From the NCBI RefSeq assembly GCF_000516515.1, contig NZ_KI911784.1:930001-994000 (forward strand): a stretch of DNA of 64,000 nt. Reading direction: 5' to 3'. The notes under the pieces are model-generated. The model saw only the letters and a program-made list of their open reading frames with translations. It was not told the DNA's origin and did not search any database. This stretch comes from Chloroflexus sp. Y-396-1 (GTDB taxonomy: Bacteria; Chloroflexota; Chloroflexia; Chloroflexales; Chloroflexaceae). The translations under genes and the position numbers were made by a program. Positions 19,260 to 28,452 of this stretch are shown one piece after another. Each line of letters begins with the position of its first letter. The first letter of the stretch is position 1.

Positions 19260-19448
19260 TTAAGCCTTCGTTTCACCCTCAGTCTTCGTATCGTTCCGTG
19301 GCTCGTCATCACCTCTGACCGCCTTGCGGAACTCGCGAATGCTGCTGCCGAGTGCACCACCCAAACCGGCTAACTTTCCAGCACCAAAAATCGCAATCAC
19401 GATAATAAGGATGATTAAAAGCTCGCCCCAACCCAGACCACCGATCAT
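19260..19448 (-). CDS. tatA: Twin-arginine translocase TatA/TatE subunit
   Basis: A 62-residue pore-forming subunit of the Tat system, which exports folded proteins across the membrane. It has a short N-terminal helix ([19 protein letters not shown]), the FGAGKL hinge, an amphipathic helix ([14 protein letters not shown]) and a charged tail. AAGGAG stands seven bases before the ATG. No tatC is in the window. It is followed by a glycosyltransferase and signal peptidase gene region on the same strand, so a loose secretion-related grouping exists. Confidence 0.93.
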   Translation of the reverse strand: MIGGLGWGELLIILIIVIAIFGAGKLAGLGGALGSSIREFRKAVRGDDEPRNDTKTEGETKA

Positions 19449-19502
19449 AGCTGTGCTCCTTCCCTGTGCGATCTCGCTGCGGGTATTACATATCTCAATT
19501 CA

Positions 19503-20651
19503 TTATATCCCATCAGAGGGGTGTGTCAACGCAGCGTGATACGCCGCTAACGTCGCAGCCGCCGTTTTGGCCCAGGAAAAGTGTTTGGAACGCGCCAGGC
19601 CGCGCGTACGTAACTCGTTCCGCAAATCAGGGTCGGTCAGGAGCTGATAGATTGCCTCAGCCAGTGCCTGCGTATCGGTTGGCGCTACCATCAGACCGGC
19701 ATCACCGACAACTTCAGGTAGACTTGAGGTATTAGAGGTGATGACGGGTGTACCACACGCCATGGCCTCCAGAGGAGGCATACCGAACCCTTCGTAGATA
19801 GAAGGAAAGACAAAGATCGTTGCCGCTGCATACCAGAGTGGCAATTCTTCTTCAGGAATATACCCGACGAATTTCACCCGATCACGCAACTGTAACTGGT
19901 CGAGCCGGGCAAAGATCGGCTCATACATCCAACCCTTACCACCCCCGATCAGCAGAGGGATCGACGGTATACGGCGTTGAAGCACCGCAAACGCTTCGAG
20001 CAACGTCGTCAGATTTTTGCGTGGTTCGAGCGTGCCGACATAGAGAATGAACTGATCGGGTAGTTGATGACGAATACGGAATTGAGCCAGCACTGCCGCA
20101 TCTGGTGGGCGAAAGTGGCTACGTGCAGCATTGGGAGTCACAATCACGCGGTTTGGATCAACACCGAGCAACCCAACAACCTCACGTTTGGTATGTTCAG
20201 ATACCGCAAGAATCCGGCTGGCCCGGCGGGCACTAAGCCGGGTCGCAAGATCGAGGTAGATACGGTTGTAGGCGCGAAAGGTCTGCGGGAAGCGAATGAA
20301 GGCCAGATCATGGATGGTAATGACCGTCGGTACCGGACTCAACAACGGAGCTACATTGAGGCATCCGTGGTAGAGATCGGCGTTGCCGCGCAATATCAGC
20401 GGTGCAATTCCCTGTTCCCAAGGGATGCGAATCCGTGGATTAATGGTTGGCAATCGTGAGGGTTTCACGACAAAGTTTGCCGGTAGGCCAAGGGCTGCCT
20501 GATCGAGACCTCGTGTTGTATACACCGTATAGCGGTTCACATGATCGATCTGCGCCAGATGAAGCAGCACTTGTTCGATATAGTGCGAGACACCGGCCCG
20601 ACGAAATGAATGCGTATGAGCAAGCAAGTGAGCATTGATTGCAATGTGCAT
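19503..20651 (-). CDS. GT4-family glycosyltransferase
   Basis: A 382-residue GT-B retaining glycosyltransferase (family GT4). The N-terminal domain begins [10 protein letters not shown], with GVSHYIEQ and HDLAFIRFP. The C-terminal donor-binding domain begins near [12 protein letters not shown] and has [19 protein letters not shown], carrying the E-x7-E catalytic and ribose-binding pattern. It probably adds a sugar from a nucleotide donor to a cell-surface lipid or polysaccharide on the inner face of the membrane. Acceptor unknown. It lies 8 bases downstream of lepB on the same strand and is likely co-transcribed with it. Confidence 0.88.
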   Translation of the reverse strand: MHIAINAHLLAHTHSFRRAGVSHYIEQVLLHLAQIDHVNRYTVYTTRGLDQAALGLPANFVVKPSRLPTINPRIRIPWEQGIAPLILRGNADLYHGCLNVAPLLSPVPTVITIHDLAFIRFPQTFRAYNRIYLDLATRLSARRASRILAVSEHTKREVVGLLGVDPNRVIVTPNAARSHFRPPDAAVLAQFRIRHQLPDQFILYVGTLEPRKNLTTLLEAFAVLQRRIPSIPLLIGGGKGWMYEPIFARLDQLQLRDRVKFVGYIPEEELPLWYAAATIFVFPSIYEGFGMPPLEAMACGTPVITSNTSSLPEVVGDAGLMVAPTDTQALAEAIYQLLTDPDLRNELRTRGLARSKHFSWAKTAAATLAAYHAALTHPSDGI

Positions 20652-20659
20652 AAATAACT

Positions 20660-21370
20660 CTAGCGTGTTGCTACTGTGTCGGTATCGTAGCGATGGTGCG
20701 GCACTAATCCCCAGTCACTAAATGGAAAATAGATGAGCCAGGCCTGCCCAACGACCCGATCGAGTGGTAATGCATCCCATTCACGTGAATCTGAACTGTT
20801 ACCACGATTGTCACCCATCACAAAAATACTTCCGGGTGGCACCACTACCGGTCCTTGAGCACAGCGATAGCCGCTGAGGCAGTAGGTTGAAGCACCGCGC
20901 AGGTACGGTTCATCGAGAAGTTCGCCATTGATGTAAACCCTTCCTTCTCGTATCTCGATTACATCGCCTGGTAAACCGATGACCCGTTTGATATAATCTT
21001 TTCGCACATCGCGGGGATACTCAAAGACAACAATATCGCCGCGCTGCGGTGGACGAAAGGGATATACGATCCGTGGCGGTAAATCAGCTTGGCCGGGGAG
21101 CAAGCGCAGGGGTGCGTTCAGGTCGAAATGAAAGTAGATGAGCTTGTTCACTAAAATATACTGACCGGTGTGCAGCGTTGGCTCCATACTTGAGCCTTCA
21201 ATTTTGAAATTTTGTACGACACCGCGCACGATCAAAAAAACGAGCAAAATAAAAACGGCGGTCTCTAGAAGTTCACGTACTACGTAACGAATGGGAGTAC
21301 GGGGCTGACGTACCGACACTGCTTCCAGGTCGGTCGTTAGCGGTTCTGAGGATGGAGGACTATCGTTCAT
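20660..21370 (-). CDS. lepB: Signal peptidase I
   Basis: Membrane serine protease that removes signal peptides from exported proteins. The 236-residue protein has one N-terminal membrane helix (about 35-52, TAVFILLVFLIVRGVV), then box B with catalytic Ser61 (GSSMEPTL), box D with Lys128 (DYIKRVIGLPGD) and box E (MGDNRGNSSDSR). It is the short, single-helix form common in Gram-positives and Chloroflexota. It is divergent from the radical-SAM-like gene, with about 165 bases between. Confidence 0.95.
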   Translation of the reverse strand: MNDSPPSSEPLTTDLEAVSVRQPRTPIRYVVRELLETAVFILLVFLIVRGVVQNFKIEGSSMEPTLHTGQYILVNKLIYFHFDLNAPLRLLPGQADLPPRIVYPFRPPQRGDIVVFEYPRDVRKDYIKRVIGLPGDVIEIREGRVYINGELLDEPYLRGASTYCLSGYRCAQGPVVVPPGSIFVMGDNRGNSSDSREWDALPLDRVVGQAWLIYFPFSDWGLVPHHRYDTDTVATR

Positions 21371-21535
21371 AGCACCATATTGCGCGCTCTATGTTACACT
21401 AAGACATAGCGCACGATAAGAGATAGTACACGGAGGGAATCTTTCCCTCCGCCACTTCTGGCATTATACTCGAAGATATGGCAAATTGCCAGTAGGAAGA
21501 CGTGACGGCAGAGCAGTAAGAGGGGCAAAGAGGAT

Positions 21536-22537
21536 ATGTCATCGCTGGCTACATTAGCACAGCCACTTGCCGACAATACGTATCAGTGTCTTGCTTGCCA
21601 GTGGCGTTGTACGTTGGCGCCAGGTGAGACTGGCCGCTGTCAGATGCGGATCGGTCGGGCCGAAGGGATCGAGCTGCTGAATCACGGGCTGATTAGCGGC
21701 GCTGCTATTGGCCCGATTGAAGATTATCGGCTCTGGCATTTTTTTCCTGATACGACTGTGCTGGCAATCGGGGGTTGGGGGTATGCACTGCCACTCGATC
21801 AGCAGCGGGGACCTTACGGTGCACTACCAACCGATCCATCGAAGCAGCGGCGGCTTGACCCGCAGCGGGCTGCTGATTTCGCACTTGAGCGACTTTGTCG
21901 AGGGGTGGTATGGGCATTTGCTGAGCCGGCGGTGAACTTTGAATACCTGTTGGCCCTGCTTCAATTGAGCCGCGCCGCCAGCCGCTATACAGCCATTGTT
22001 ACGAGTGGCATGCTCAGTTTAGAAGCATTGAGTGAACTCGGCCCATATCTGAATGGCATTAGTCTCGATCTGCGAGGCTTCTCAGATCACGCTTATCACC
22101 GATTAGGAGGTATCAGCGAGTGGCGCCAGATTTTACGTTTCGCGGAAGAGGCGCAGCATCGCTGGAAGTGTCACGTTGAGATTACCACTCGTATTCATCA
22201 TGGGGTCAACGATCATCCCGATGAACTGCGCGATCTGGTCGAGTGGATTAAGTCGACTCTCGGTGAAGCGACGCCGTGGCACGTGTTACCAGGTGATGCC
22301 GGTAGCGAAACAGCCGCCGCGACGATGCGAGCGCGTCGGATTGGGCACGAGGGTGGATTGCAGTTTATTTATGGTCACGAGGCTAATCAGGCCACTCGTT
22401 GCCCAATGTGCCATGCGACTCTTATAGAGCGTCAGCACGGGGGGAGCCGGAAAGTTGGGCTTGATGGTAGTCGCTGCCGTCATTGTGGCTATGCCACAAA
22501 TATGTATCTGTCGATTTTCAAAGTGCACCGCACCTGA
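21536..22537 (+). CDS. AmrS-like radical-SAM relative lacking the cluster cysteines
   Basis: A 333-residue protein aligned by eye to the AmrS/PflA-like radical SAM enzymes of the AmmeMemoRadiSam group. It keeps the N-terminal cysteine set (Cys18, 21, 25, 35 in CLACQWRCTLAPGETGRC), the middle signatures AFAEPAVNFEY, TSGMLSLEALSELGPYLNG and ISLDLRGFSDHAYHRLGG, and a C-terminal CPMC...CRHCG ribbon. Where active relatives have GCNxRCxxC, this protein reads GYALPLDQQ, so the three cluster cysteines are Tyr83, Leu87 and Gln90. It therefore should not bind the SAM-activating 4Fe-4S cluster. Function unknown; it leads a unit with a U32 gene and an M29-like gene. Family call is firm, role open. Confidence 0.8.
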   Translation: MSSLATLAQPLADNTYQCLACQWRCTLAPGETGRCQMRIGRAEGIELLNHGLISGAAIGPIEDYRLWHFFPDTTVLAIGGWGYALPLDQQRGPYGALPTDPSKQRRLDPQRAADFALERLCRGVVWAFAEPAVNFEYLLALLQLSRAASRYTAIVTSGMLSLEALSELGPYLNGISLDLRGFSDHAYHRLGGISEWRQILRFAEEAQHRWKCHVEITTRIHHGVNDHPDELRDLVEWIKSTLGEATPWHVLPGDAGSETAAATMRARRIGHEGGLQFIYGHEANQATRCPMCHATLIERQHGGSRKVGLDGSRCRHCGYATNMYLSIFKVHRT

Positions 22538-22646
22538 AATCTGATGGCTACCTTTGGTGTGGAAAGCAACGATTATGCACAATCGTTTCGTCGGCGACGG
22601 TTTGCAGGTGCTTGAACAAAAACAGCCTACAGAAGTGAGCAGGAAT

Positions 22647-25148
22647 ATGCGCAAACCCGAAATTATGAGCCCTGCCGGTTATTGGCCGCAACTGCACGCC
22701 GCCATCGAAGCCGGAGCAGATGCAGTCTATTTTGGGCTTACCCATTTTACGGCACGGGCTAAGGTGGGGTTTAGCCTGAGTGAGCTGCCAGAGGTGATGA
22801 AGACGCTCCATCGGCGGGGAGTGAAGGGGTATGTGACGTTCAACACGCTGGTGTTTGATCATGAACTACGAGCAGCGGCCACGGCACTGGCCGAGATTGC
22901 CGCCGCTGGCGCCGATGCGATTATTGTGCAAGACCTTGGCGTAGCAGCGCTGGCTCACCGCATCGTGCCTGATCTCCCGATCCACGGCAGTACGCAGATG
23001 AGTATTACCAGCGCCGAGGGCGTCATCCTTGCCGCACGCTACGGGGTTGCGCGTGTGGTTTTGGCCCGCGAGCTGTCTCTGGCGGACGTGGCGGCTATTC
23101 GAGCACGGAGTCCGATTGAGCTAGAGATGTTTGTGCACGGCGCACTCTGTGTGTCGTATTCCGGCCAGTGCTTTTCTTCGGAGGCATGGGGTGGGCGAAG
23201 TGCGAATCGCGGTCAGTGTGCGCAGGCTTGCCGGCTGCCTTACGACTTAATCGTTGATGGACGGCATCGTCCATTAGGTGCTGCCCGCTATCTCCTTTCG
23301 CCGGGTGATCTGGCGGCTATTGACGACATGGCGACAATTGCTCGCCTCGGTGTTAGCGCACTTAAAATCGAAGGGCGCTACAAAGATGCTGAGTATGTGG
23401 CGATTACGACCCACATGTACCGGCGTGCGCTCGATGCAGCCTGGGCTGGTTTGTCGCCCGATCTGACTATCTCCGACCGTCTGCACCTCGAACAAGTCTA
23501 TTCACGTGGGTTAGGACCACACTTCCTTCACGGGACGAATCATCAGGCAGTCGTTGCCGGCCGGGCGCCTCGCCATCGTGGATTACTGATGGGGCGCGTC
23601 GCTCGAGTACGTCCTGATGTTATCATTATTGAGCCTGAACCAGGTCGTGAGGCAGCGCCGCTTAAACCTGGCGATGGGGTTGTGTTTGATGCAGCCGACT
23701 GGCGTAGCCCCGAAGAACCAGAAGAAGGTGGACGAATCGCGGCCGTTGAAACGGTAGGCGACGGTTTGCTGGCTATCCGATTTGTCAAAGGTGCGATCAA
23801 TCCACGTCGTATTCGGGTTGGGGATCTGCTCTGGCGTACTTCCGATCCGAACACAGAGCGTATGGCCCGCCCTTTCGTGCAACCAGCCGCACCGGTACGT
23901 CGTCAGCCGGTGCGCGTCGACGTACAAGCGCGTGTTGGGAGCGCCCTTGAACTACGTTGGACGCTGATCGAACGGCCGGTGTTGAGCGTGACCGTGCGCA
24001 GCGAGTCGCCTTTAACGCCAGCCCAACATCGCCCACTCAACGAGCCAATGCTTCGTGAACAGTTGGGTCGGTTAGGTGATACTCCCTACTTGCTGGCTGA
24101 ATTGACTGCCCAGATTGAGGGGAATCCCTTTGTACCGGTATCGCTGCTTAATCAATTACGACGTCAGGCGACAACAGCGCTGGCAGAATTACAGGGGCAA
24201 CAACCAACATACACGATCCGTGAACCAGGGCAGGTGTTAGACGAACTGCTTACGGCTGTCACCCCGACAGCACCCGCTGATGTTCTTCATTTGCACCTCT
24301 TAGTTCGCTCTCCTGAACAACTGGCGGCAGCGATTGCACTGCGTCCGGCCAGTATTACGCTCGATTATCTTGATCTTGAAGGATTGAAGCCAGCACTGGC
24401 CCAGATTCGTGATGCTGGTATTCCGGCCCGAATTGCAGCACCACGCATTCTCAAGCCGGAAGATGAGCGGGTAGTACGGTTTCTGCGCAAACTAAACGCT
24501 CCCCTGCTGGTACGTTCAACCGGTCTGCTCGAGCTGCTGCGTGATGATCCTGCGCTCGAACTCACCGGTGATTTCAGTCTGAATGCGGCTAACGTCCTCA
24601 CGGCCGATCTGTTACTGGGCCTGGGATTAAAACGCTTGACCCCAACCCACGACCTCAACGCTGAACAGATTGCTCATCTGGCCGAGCGGATTGGCGGCAG
24701 TCGTATTGAAGTCATTGCCTACCACCATCTGCCGGTCTTTCATACAGAACACTGTGTGTTCTGTCGTTTTCTGTCGACCGGCACCAGCTACAAGGATTGT
24801 GGGCGTCCGTGTGAACGGCATCGTGTGGCACTCCGTGATACGGTGGGACGTGTCCATCCGGTGATTGCCGATGTCGGTTGTCGCAATACGGTGTTTGGTG
24901 CTGAAGCCCAGGAAGCGAGTAAGTATATTGATCGTTGGCGTGCTGTCGGTATTACCCATTACCGGCTAGAATTTGTACACGAATCGGCTGAGGACGTGAT
25001 GGCGGTGAGTGAAGCATTTCTTGCCTATCTTCACAACGACATCAGTGCTACTGAGTTAGGGCGCCGCTTGCGTCAGTGTGCGCCGCAGGGGGTAACCGAA
25101 GGGAGCTTCTTCGTGCCACCAAACTATCAGTACATTCCACTACTGTAA
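22647..25148 (+). CDS. Large U32-family protein (RlhA-like, Fe-S)
   Basis: An 833-residue U32 family member. Family members once called peptidases are now known in several cases (RlhA, TrhP, UbiU/UbiV) to be Fe-S proteins that hydroxylate rRNA, tRNA or a quinone precursor. The N-terminal barrel begins MRKPEIMSPAGYWPQL; the U32 signature is EMFVHGALCVSYSGQCFSS, with Cys168, Cys175, Cys191 and Cys195 as candidate cluster ligands. The second half is a long DUF3656-like region ending with CVFCRF, DCGRPCERH and DVGCRN. The ATG at 22647 precedes conserved sequence and has AGGA upstream. Length and layout fit RlhA (23S rRNA hydroxylation) best; the substrate is inferred only. It ends 10 bases before the M29-like gene. 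Confidence 0.85.
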   Translation: MRKPEIMSPAGYWPQLHAAIEAGADAVYFGLTHFTARAKVGFSLSELPEVMKTLHRRGVKGYVTFNTLVFDHELRAAATALAEIAAAGADAIIVQDLGVAALAHRIVPDLPIHGSTQMSITSAEGVILAARYGVARVVLARELSLADVAAIRARSPIELEMFVHGALCVSYSGQCFSSEAWGGRSANRGQCAQACRLPYDLIVDGRHRPLGAARYLLSPGDLAAIDDMATIARLGVSALKIEGRYKDAEYVAITTHMYRRALDAAWAGLSPDLTISDRLHLEQVYSRGLGPHFLHGTNHQAVVAGRAPRHRGLLMGRVARVRPDVIIIEPEPGREAAPLKPGDGVVFDAADWRSPEEPEEGGRIAAVETVGDGLLAIRFVKGAINPRRIRVGDLLWRTSDPNTERMARPFVQPAAPVRRQPVRVDVQARVGSALELRWTLIERPVLSVTVRSESPLTPAQHRPLNEPMLREQLGRLGDTPYLLAELTAQIEGNPFVPVSLLNQLRRQATTALAELQGQQPTYTIREPGQVLDELLTAVTPTAPADVLHLHLLVRSPEQLAAAIALRPASITLDYLDLEGLKPALAQIRDAGIPARIAAPRILKPEDERVVRFLRKLNAPLLVRSTGLLELLRDDPALELTGDFSLNAANVLTADLLLGLGLKRLTPTHDLNAEQIAHLAERIGGSRIEVIAYHHLPVFHTEHCVFCRFLSTGTSYKDCGRPCERHRVALRDTVGRVHPVIADVGCRNTVFGAEAQEASKYIDRWRAVGITHYRLEFVHESAEDVMAVSEAFLAYLHNDISATELGRRLRQCAPQGVTEGSFFVPPNYQYIPLL

Positions 25149-25158
25149 GGGACAGGCC

Positions 25159-26256
25159 ATGATCAAGAGTCTTTGGGATCAACTGGCGCGACGACTGGTT
25201 GATGCACTGGGCGCCCAGCGCGGCGAATTGATCGAGGTACGTGATGAGGCAGGTAATCAACGATTGCTCCATGCCGTCTTGTTGGCGCTTGAAAGCGTTG
25301 GGGCTGAACCGCTCGTCTCTATTCTGCCGGCTCAGCAGGTTGAACGGTTGCTGGTAACGGCATCGCCAGATACACTCGCCTCCCGTGGCCGGCGATACGC
25401 TGAATGGTTACATCAGGTTGATCGTTCGCTGCTCCTGGTCGGTGCTTATCCGAATCTGTCGCAGATGACGGATGAGGCGTTGCACGCTTTTGGCTCTGCG
25501 TATAACCGTCTGGAGAAGATTCGCGAAGATCGATGTATCCCACAGGTCATTGCGGCCATTCCAACGATTGGCAAAGCAGCCCAATTGGGATTGAGCCACG
25601 AGGAGCTAGAATTGCGCATGATGCCCACATTGTTGGTTGAACCGAATGAACTACGGGCAATTACCGAACAGCTCATGCCTGTACTGAACAGCGCTGCAAC
25701 TATTACTATTAGCAGTGGGCCAGGGTACGAATTACATCTTCACCGTGACCATCAGCCATGGCTATACGATATGGGCCGTCTGACGGCACCCGTTGGCGCA
25801 AGAGATGCAATAATCAGTTACCTGCCTTCTGGATCAGTGTATACCACCGTCATTGCAGATCGCGCTGAAGGTGATCTCTTTTTGCCGGTCGCAGGTCCGG
25901 CTCGCGCCGTGCATCTCCACGTAAGTAGTGGGCGGGTAACACAGATCAAAGCGGTGAGCGGTGCTGATCGTCTGATTGAACTCTTCGACCGTCACGATGG
26001 TTCTGCCCGTCAGATCACGCATGTCGGGATCGGTCTTAATCCGCGTTTACTCCAGCCCCTTGGCTGGACAATGGCCGACCAGCACGTTCAAGGAGCACTA
26101 TGTATTGCCTTCGGTAAGGACCGGTATCTAAGAGGTGCGAGTATCTCATCGCTCAATCTTGATTTCGTGATCAATGGCGCCAGTCTACGTGTCGATGGGC
26201 AGTTGATCGTTGACCAAGGTCGCCTAGTTGCGAACTCATTACCAACAATCGTTTAG
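25159..26256 (+). CDS. M29 aminopeptidase-like protein missing metal ligands
   Basis: A 365-residue protein that follows the COG2309/M29 aminopeptidase fold throughout its C-terminal half. Metal-site motifs are altered. LPTGEV of active enzymes is LPSGSV (Ser226 for Glu), LGEFGIG is ITHVGIG (His288 for Glu), GTVHIALG is GALCIAFG (Cys315 for His) and SSxHWDxV is SSLNLDFV (Asn333 for His, Asp335 kept). M29 enzymes need these side chains for their metals, so peptidase activity is doubtful. It follows the U32 gene by 10 bases and probably shares its mRNA. It may be a binding or scaffold subunit; no function is known. Confidence 0.78.
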   Translation: MIKSLWDQLARRLVDALGAQRGELIEVRDEAGNQRLLHAVLLALESVGAEPLVSILPAQQVERLLVTASPDTLASRGRRYAEWLHQVDRSLLLVGAYPNLSQMTDEALHAFGSAYNRLEKIREDRCIPQVIAAIPTIGKAAQLGLSHEELELRMMPTLLVEPNELRAITEQLMPVLNSAATITISSGPGYELHLHRDHQPWLYDMGRLTAPVGARDAIISYLPSGSVYTTVIADRAEGDLFLPVAGPARAVHLHVSSGRVTQIKAVSGADRLIELFDRHDGSARQITHVGIGLNPRLLQPLGWTMADQHVQGALCIAFGKDRYLRGASISSLNLDFVINGASLRVDGQLIVDQGRLVANSLPTIV

Positions 26257-26863
26257 AGCCTATCAGAACACCTATCATCACGTGACGATAGACGCCTAAC
26301 TTGATGTCGGCGGAATCACCTGGAGGGACACAGCGGCGCCGTGCCCCTACAGATGGGTTGTGCCCCAGTGTCGCTTGCCGATGACTCCCAACCGATGTAA
26401 TCACCTGAGAGCGTGATCAAAAACCTGGGCTTTTGATGCGGCTTGACAATGGCATCTCCATAATGGTCAGGGAAACGTTGGCGGACAGCACATGCGTCTT
26501 CGCGACGGTTTAACGCCGGTGCTGCGGAGCACGCCTGGTGGCCCACCCCTTCCTCTCCTCGTGGAGGAGAGGAAGGGGGAACGTGGAGCTGAGAGAAAGA
26601 ACGCTGGAAACCCCTCACGCGATAGTCGCACGAGAACGGTACGTGCCTAATGAAACGTTTTTGATCAGACTCTTAGTGGTTGAGCACAAAGCATGACCGT
26701 CTGCGGAATGGCAACCCGACGAATCGCTATTGGACAATGGTTAGAGGCGACGTATGCGTCGCCTCTACGCGATGTTCCTCCTGCATACGGAAGAAGCCAG
26801 ATCAGAAACCCGAGTTTCTGATCTGGCTCTCAGCAGGGTCGTTCGCTAAGGTAAAGAGAGAAG
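26257..26863. repeat. Intergenic repeats between convergent genes
   Basis: CTATC..TCACGTGA..GATAG at 26272-26291 is a near-perfect stem just past the M29-like stop and may be its terminator. 26400-26680 carries the composite repeat also present at 1355-1550 and 50584-50945, with a CCTTCCTCTCC/GGAGAGGAAGG hairpin at about 26547-26581 and the shared tail GGTACGTGCC, GTTTTTGATC. No gene is seen. Confidence 0.55.
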
Positions 26864-27904
26864 CTAATTCAAGACTGGCAAGTCTACGACCTCGATATTA
26901 TCCAAACCGCCGTAGATCGTCCACCATGGCTTGGCACCCTTCGCAAGGGTTTCATTTAGCGCAGTAATGTTGGCGACACCACGATCTTCTAGCCATGATT
27001 CGAGTGCACTAAGGCCCTGCTGCGCGTAGACCGGAATACCGTCTTGCCAAGTTGCGCGTCCGCACAGGACACCGGCGAATGGTGTCCCGGCCTCGGCGGC
27101 CAGTTCAAGCGTCTCACGGAACACCTCATCGGAAACACCGGCGCTCAGATAGATAAAGGGTTTACGAGCGGCATCGGCTGCCTGGCGGAAGTACTCTTTG
27201 GCCTCTTCGCGGCTATACGCTTTCTGGCCGCAAAAAACTCGCATACCCTCAACAAACTTTACATTCACCGGCACTTCCACCTTCAGCACATCAACACCGT
27301 ACTGCGGCTTGGAGAACTCGGCCATGTACGCAGTCACGTACTTTGGTTTGACCAGTGCGAATTCAAAGCTCTTCTCATCACCAACTGTATCGTCATAAGC
27401 AATAGGCTCGAGGAAGAACGGAATATCGTGTGCCGCACACTCCGCGCCGACCCGTTCGATAAAAGCGTGCTTTATATCATTGATAGCAGCATCATCGAAG
27501 GGATTGTAGTAAAGAAGAATCTTGATCGCATCCGCACCAGCCTCCTTCAGGCGTCGCACGCTCCAGGTATCGAGTAGATCGGGCAGACGTCCGCGTACCG
27601 AGGCGTCGTAGCCGGTCTTTTCATAAGCCAGTAACACACCGGTACCCGACGCACGTTGCGCAATGGCCGGTAACCCGTATTCCGGATCCATCAAAATGGC
27701 ACTGGCATAGCGGGTCAAAATACGGGTAACGGCTGTTTTGAACGCGGTCAAGTCCTCGCTAGTTGCCTCGGCGCCACGGGCTTTGGCAATCGCCTTCTTC
27801 AATGAACCGCGCTGATCCATTGCCGCTGCGGCAATAATGCCGTTAGCATCCGCACAAGCCTGAATCCCGTTAAATTTGCCTCGCGTCATCTTTACTTTGG
27901 CCAT
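26864..27904 (-). CDS. lacD: Class I tagatose-1,6-bisphosphate/fructose-bisphosphate aldolase (LacD family)
   Basis: A 346-residue LacD-type aldolase, which cleaves tagatose 1,6-bisphosphate (and other ketohexose bisphosphates) to glyceraldehyde 3-phosphate and dihydroxyacetone phosphate. A Schiff-base lysine is expected at Lys208 in DVLKVEVP; the active site also includes Lys128 (DAIKILLYY), AMDQRGSL near 28 and CGRATWQ. AAGGAG precedes the ATG by seven bases. No tagatose pathway gene is nearby; with a phosphofructokinase in the same window, a role in ordinary glycolysis or gluconeogenesis is plausible. The symbol names the family, not a proven lactose role. Confidence 0.85.
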   Translation of the reverse strand: MAKVKMTRGKFNGIQACADANGIIAAAAMDQRGSLKKAIAKARGAEATSEDLTAFKTAVTRILTRYASAILMDPEYGLPAIAQRASGTGVLLAYEKTGYDASVRGRLPDLLDTWSVRRLKEAGADAIKILLYYNPFDDAAINDIKHAFIERVGAECAAHDIPFFLEPIAYDDTVGDEKSFEFALVKPKYVTAYMAEFSKPQYGVDVLKVEVPVNVKFVEGMRVFCGQKAYSREEAKEYFRQAADAARKPFIYLSAGVSDEVFRETLELAAEAGTPFAGVLCGRATWQDGIPVYAQQGLSALESWLEDRGVANITALNETLAKGAKPWWTIYGGLDNIEVVDLPVLN

Positions 27905-28068
27905 GGGTCAACTCCTTAAACTCAGTCATCATTCGTCAGCAATCGATAGGTAGGCCTTGATGGGAACGTTCTTCGCGATCAGAGAACTGTGATAATGTAG
28001 TATGTTGAAAATGAGCAACATCGTGATAGCCTTATTATAACCGATCCACTTCCAACGACGTTAAAATG

Positions 28069-28077
28069 TGGTACAAT
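28069..28077 (+). promoter_or_regulatory. Extended -10 promoter for the 56-residue protein
   Basis: TGGTACAAT is an extended -10 element 49 bases before the ATG at 28126. A convincing -35 is not seen. Confidence 0.4.
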
Positions 28078-28125
28078 CGAAGTGTATTTCCCCAATCAGC
28101 ATGGGAATAGACACGGGGAGGTTCT

Positions 28126-28296
28126 ATGAAACAGGTATTTGGTGCCTTTACCTTCATCCTGGGGCTCATTATCGGGTTAATTGGTGGGGCAGCACTTTTG
28201 GCCTATGCGTATCAGGCTGCTGGTCTGTATCCACCAGACGATGCTACGATCAAGTTTATCGCTCGCGAGCGAGGCTGGCTGCGCGACGATGTGTAG
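28126..28296 (+). CDS. Small single-pass membrane protein, 56 residues
   Basis: A short gene with a clear ribosome site (GGGGAGG, five bases before the ATG). The protein starts MKQVFGAFTFILGLIIGLIG, with one hydrophobic helix at about residues 5-29 rich in Gly and Leu. A short soluble tail follows (YPPDDATIKFIARERGWLRDDV) that is charged and would face outside or inside depending on topology. A promoter-like element precedes it and an 11-bp hairpin follows at once. It resembles no family I know by sight. It may be an accessory subunit of a membrane complex; that is a guess. Confidence 0.6.
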   Translation: MKQVFGAFTFILGLIIGLIGGAALLAYAYQAAGLYPPDDATIKFIARERGWLRDDV

Positions 28297-28302
28297 GCGG
28301 AA

Positions 28303-28345
28303 CCATCCCCCTTACGCTGCTCTCTTGAGCGCAAAAGGGGGATGG
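28303..28345 (+). terminator. Hairpin terminator after the 56-residue protein
   Basis: CCATCCCCCTT (28303-28313) pairs perfectly with AAGGGGGATGG (28335-28345), with a small inner GCTC/GAGC stem. No T-run follows, so it may also be a repeat element. Confidence 0.5.
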
Positions 28346-28452
28346 GAAGGGTTGCCAATCTAGTTCTACGATAAACGTTGTCTTCTTCATCGTAAAGGTA
28401 TGCGGTAAATCGCTGATCGCTACCCGATCTGGAAAGCACAAGGAGGTGCCAC

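Noticed and set aside
27044-27577. 177-residue open frame antisense to the aldolase
   Set aside because: The aldolase frame is strongly supported; the antisense protein has no recognisable domain.
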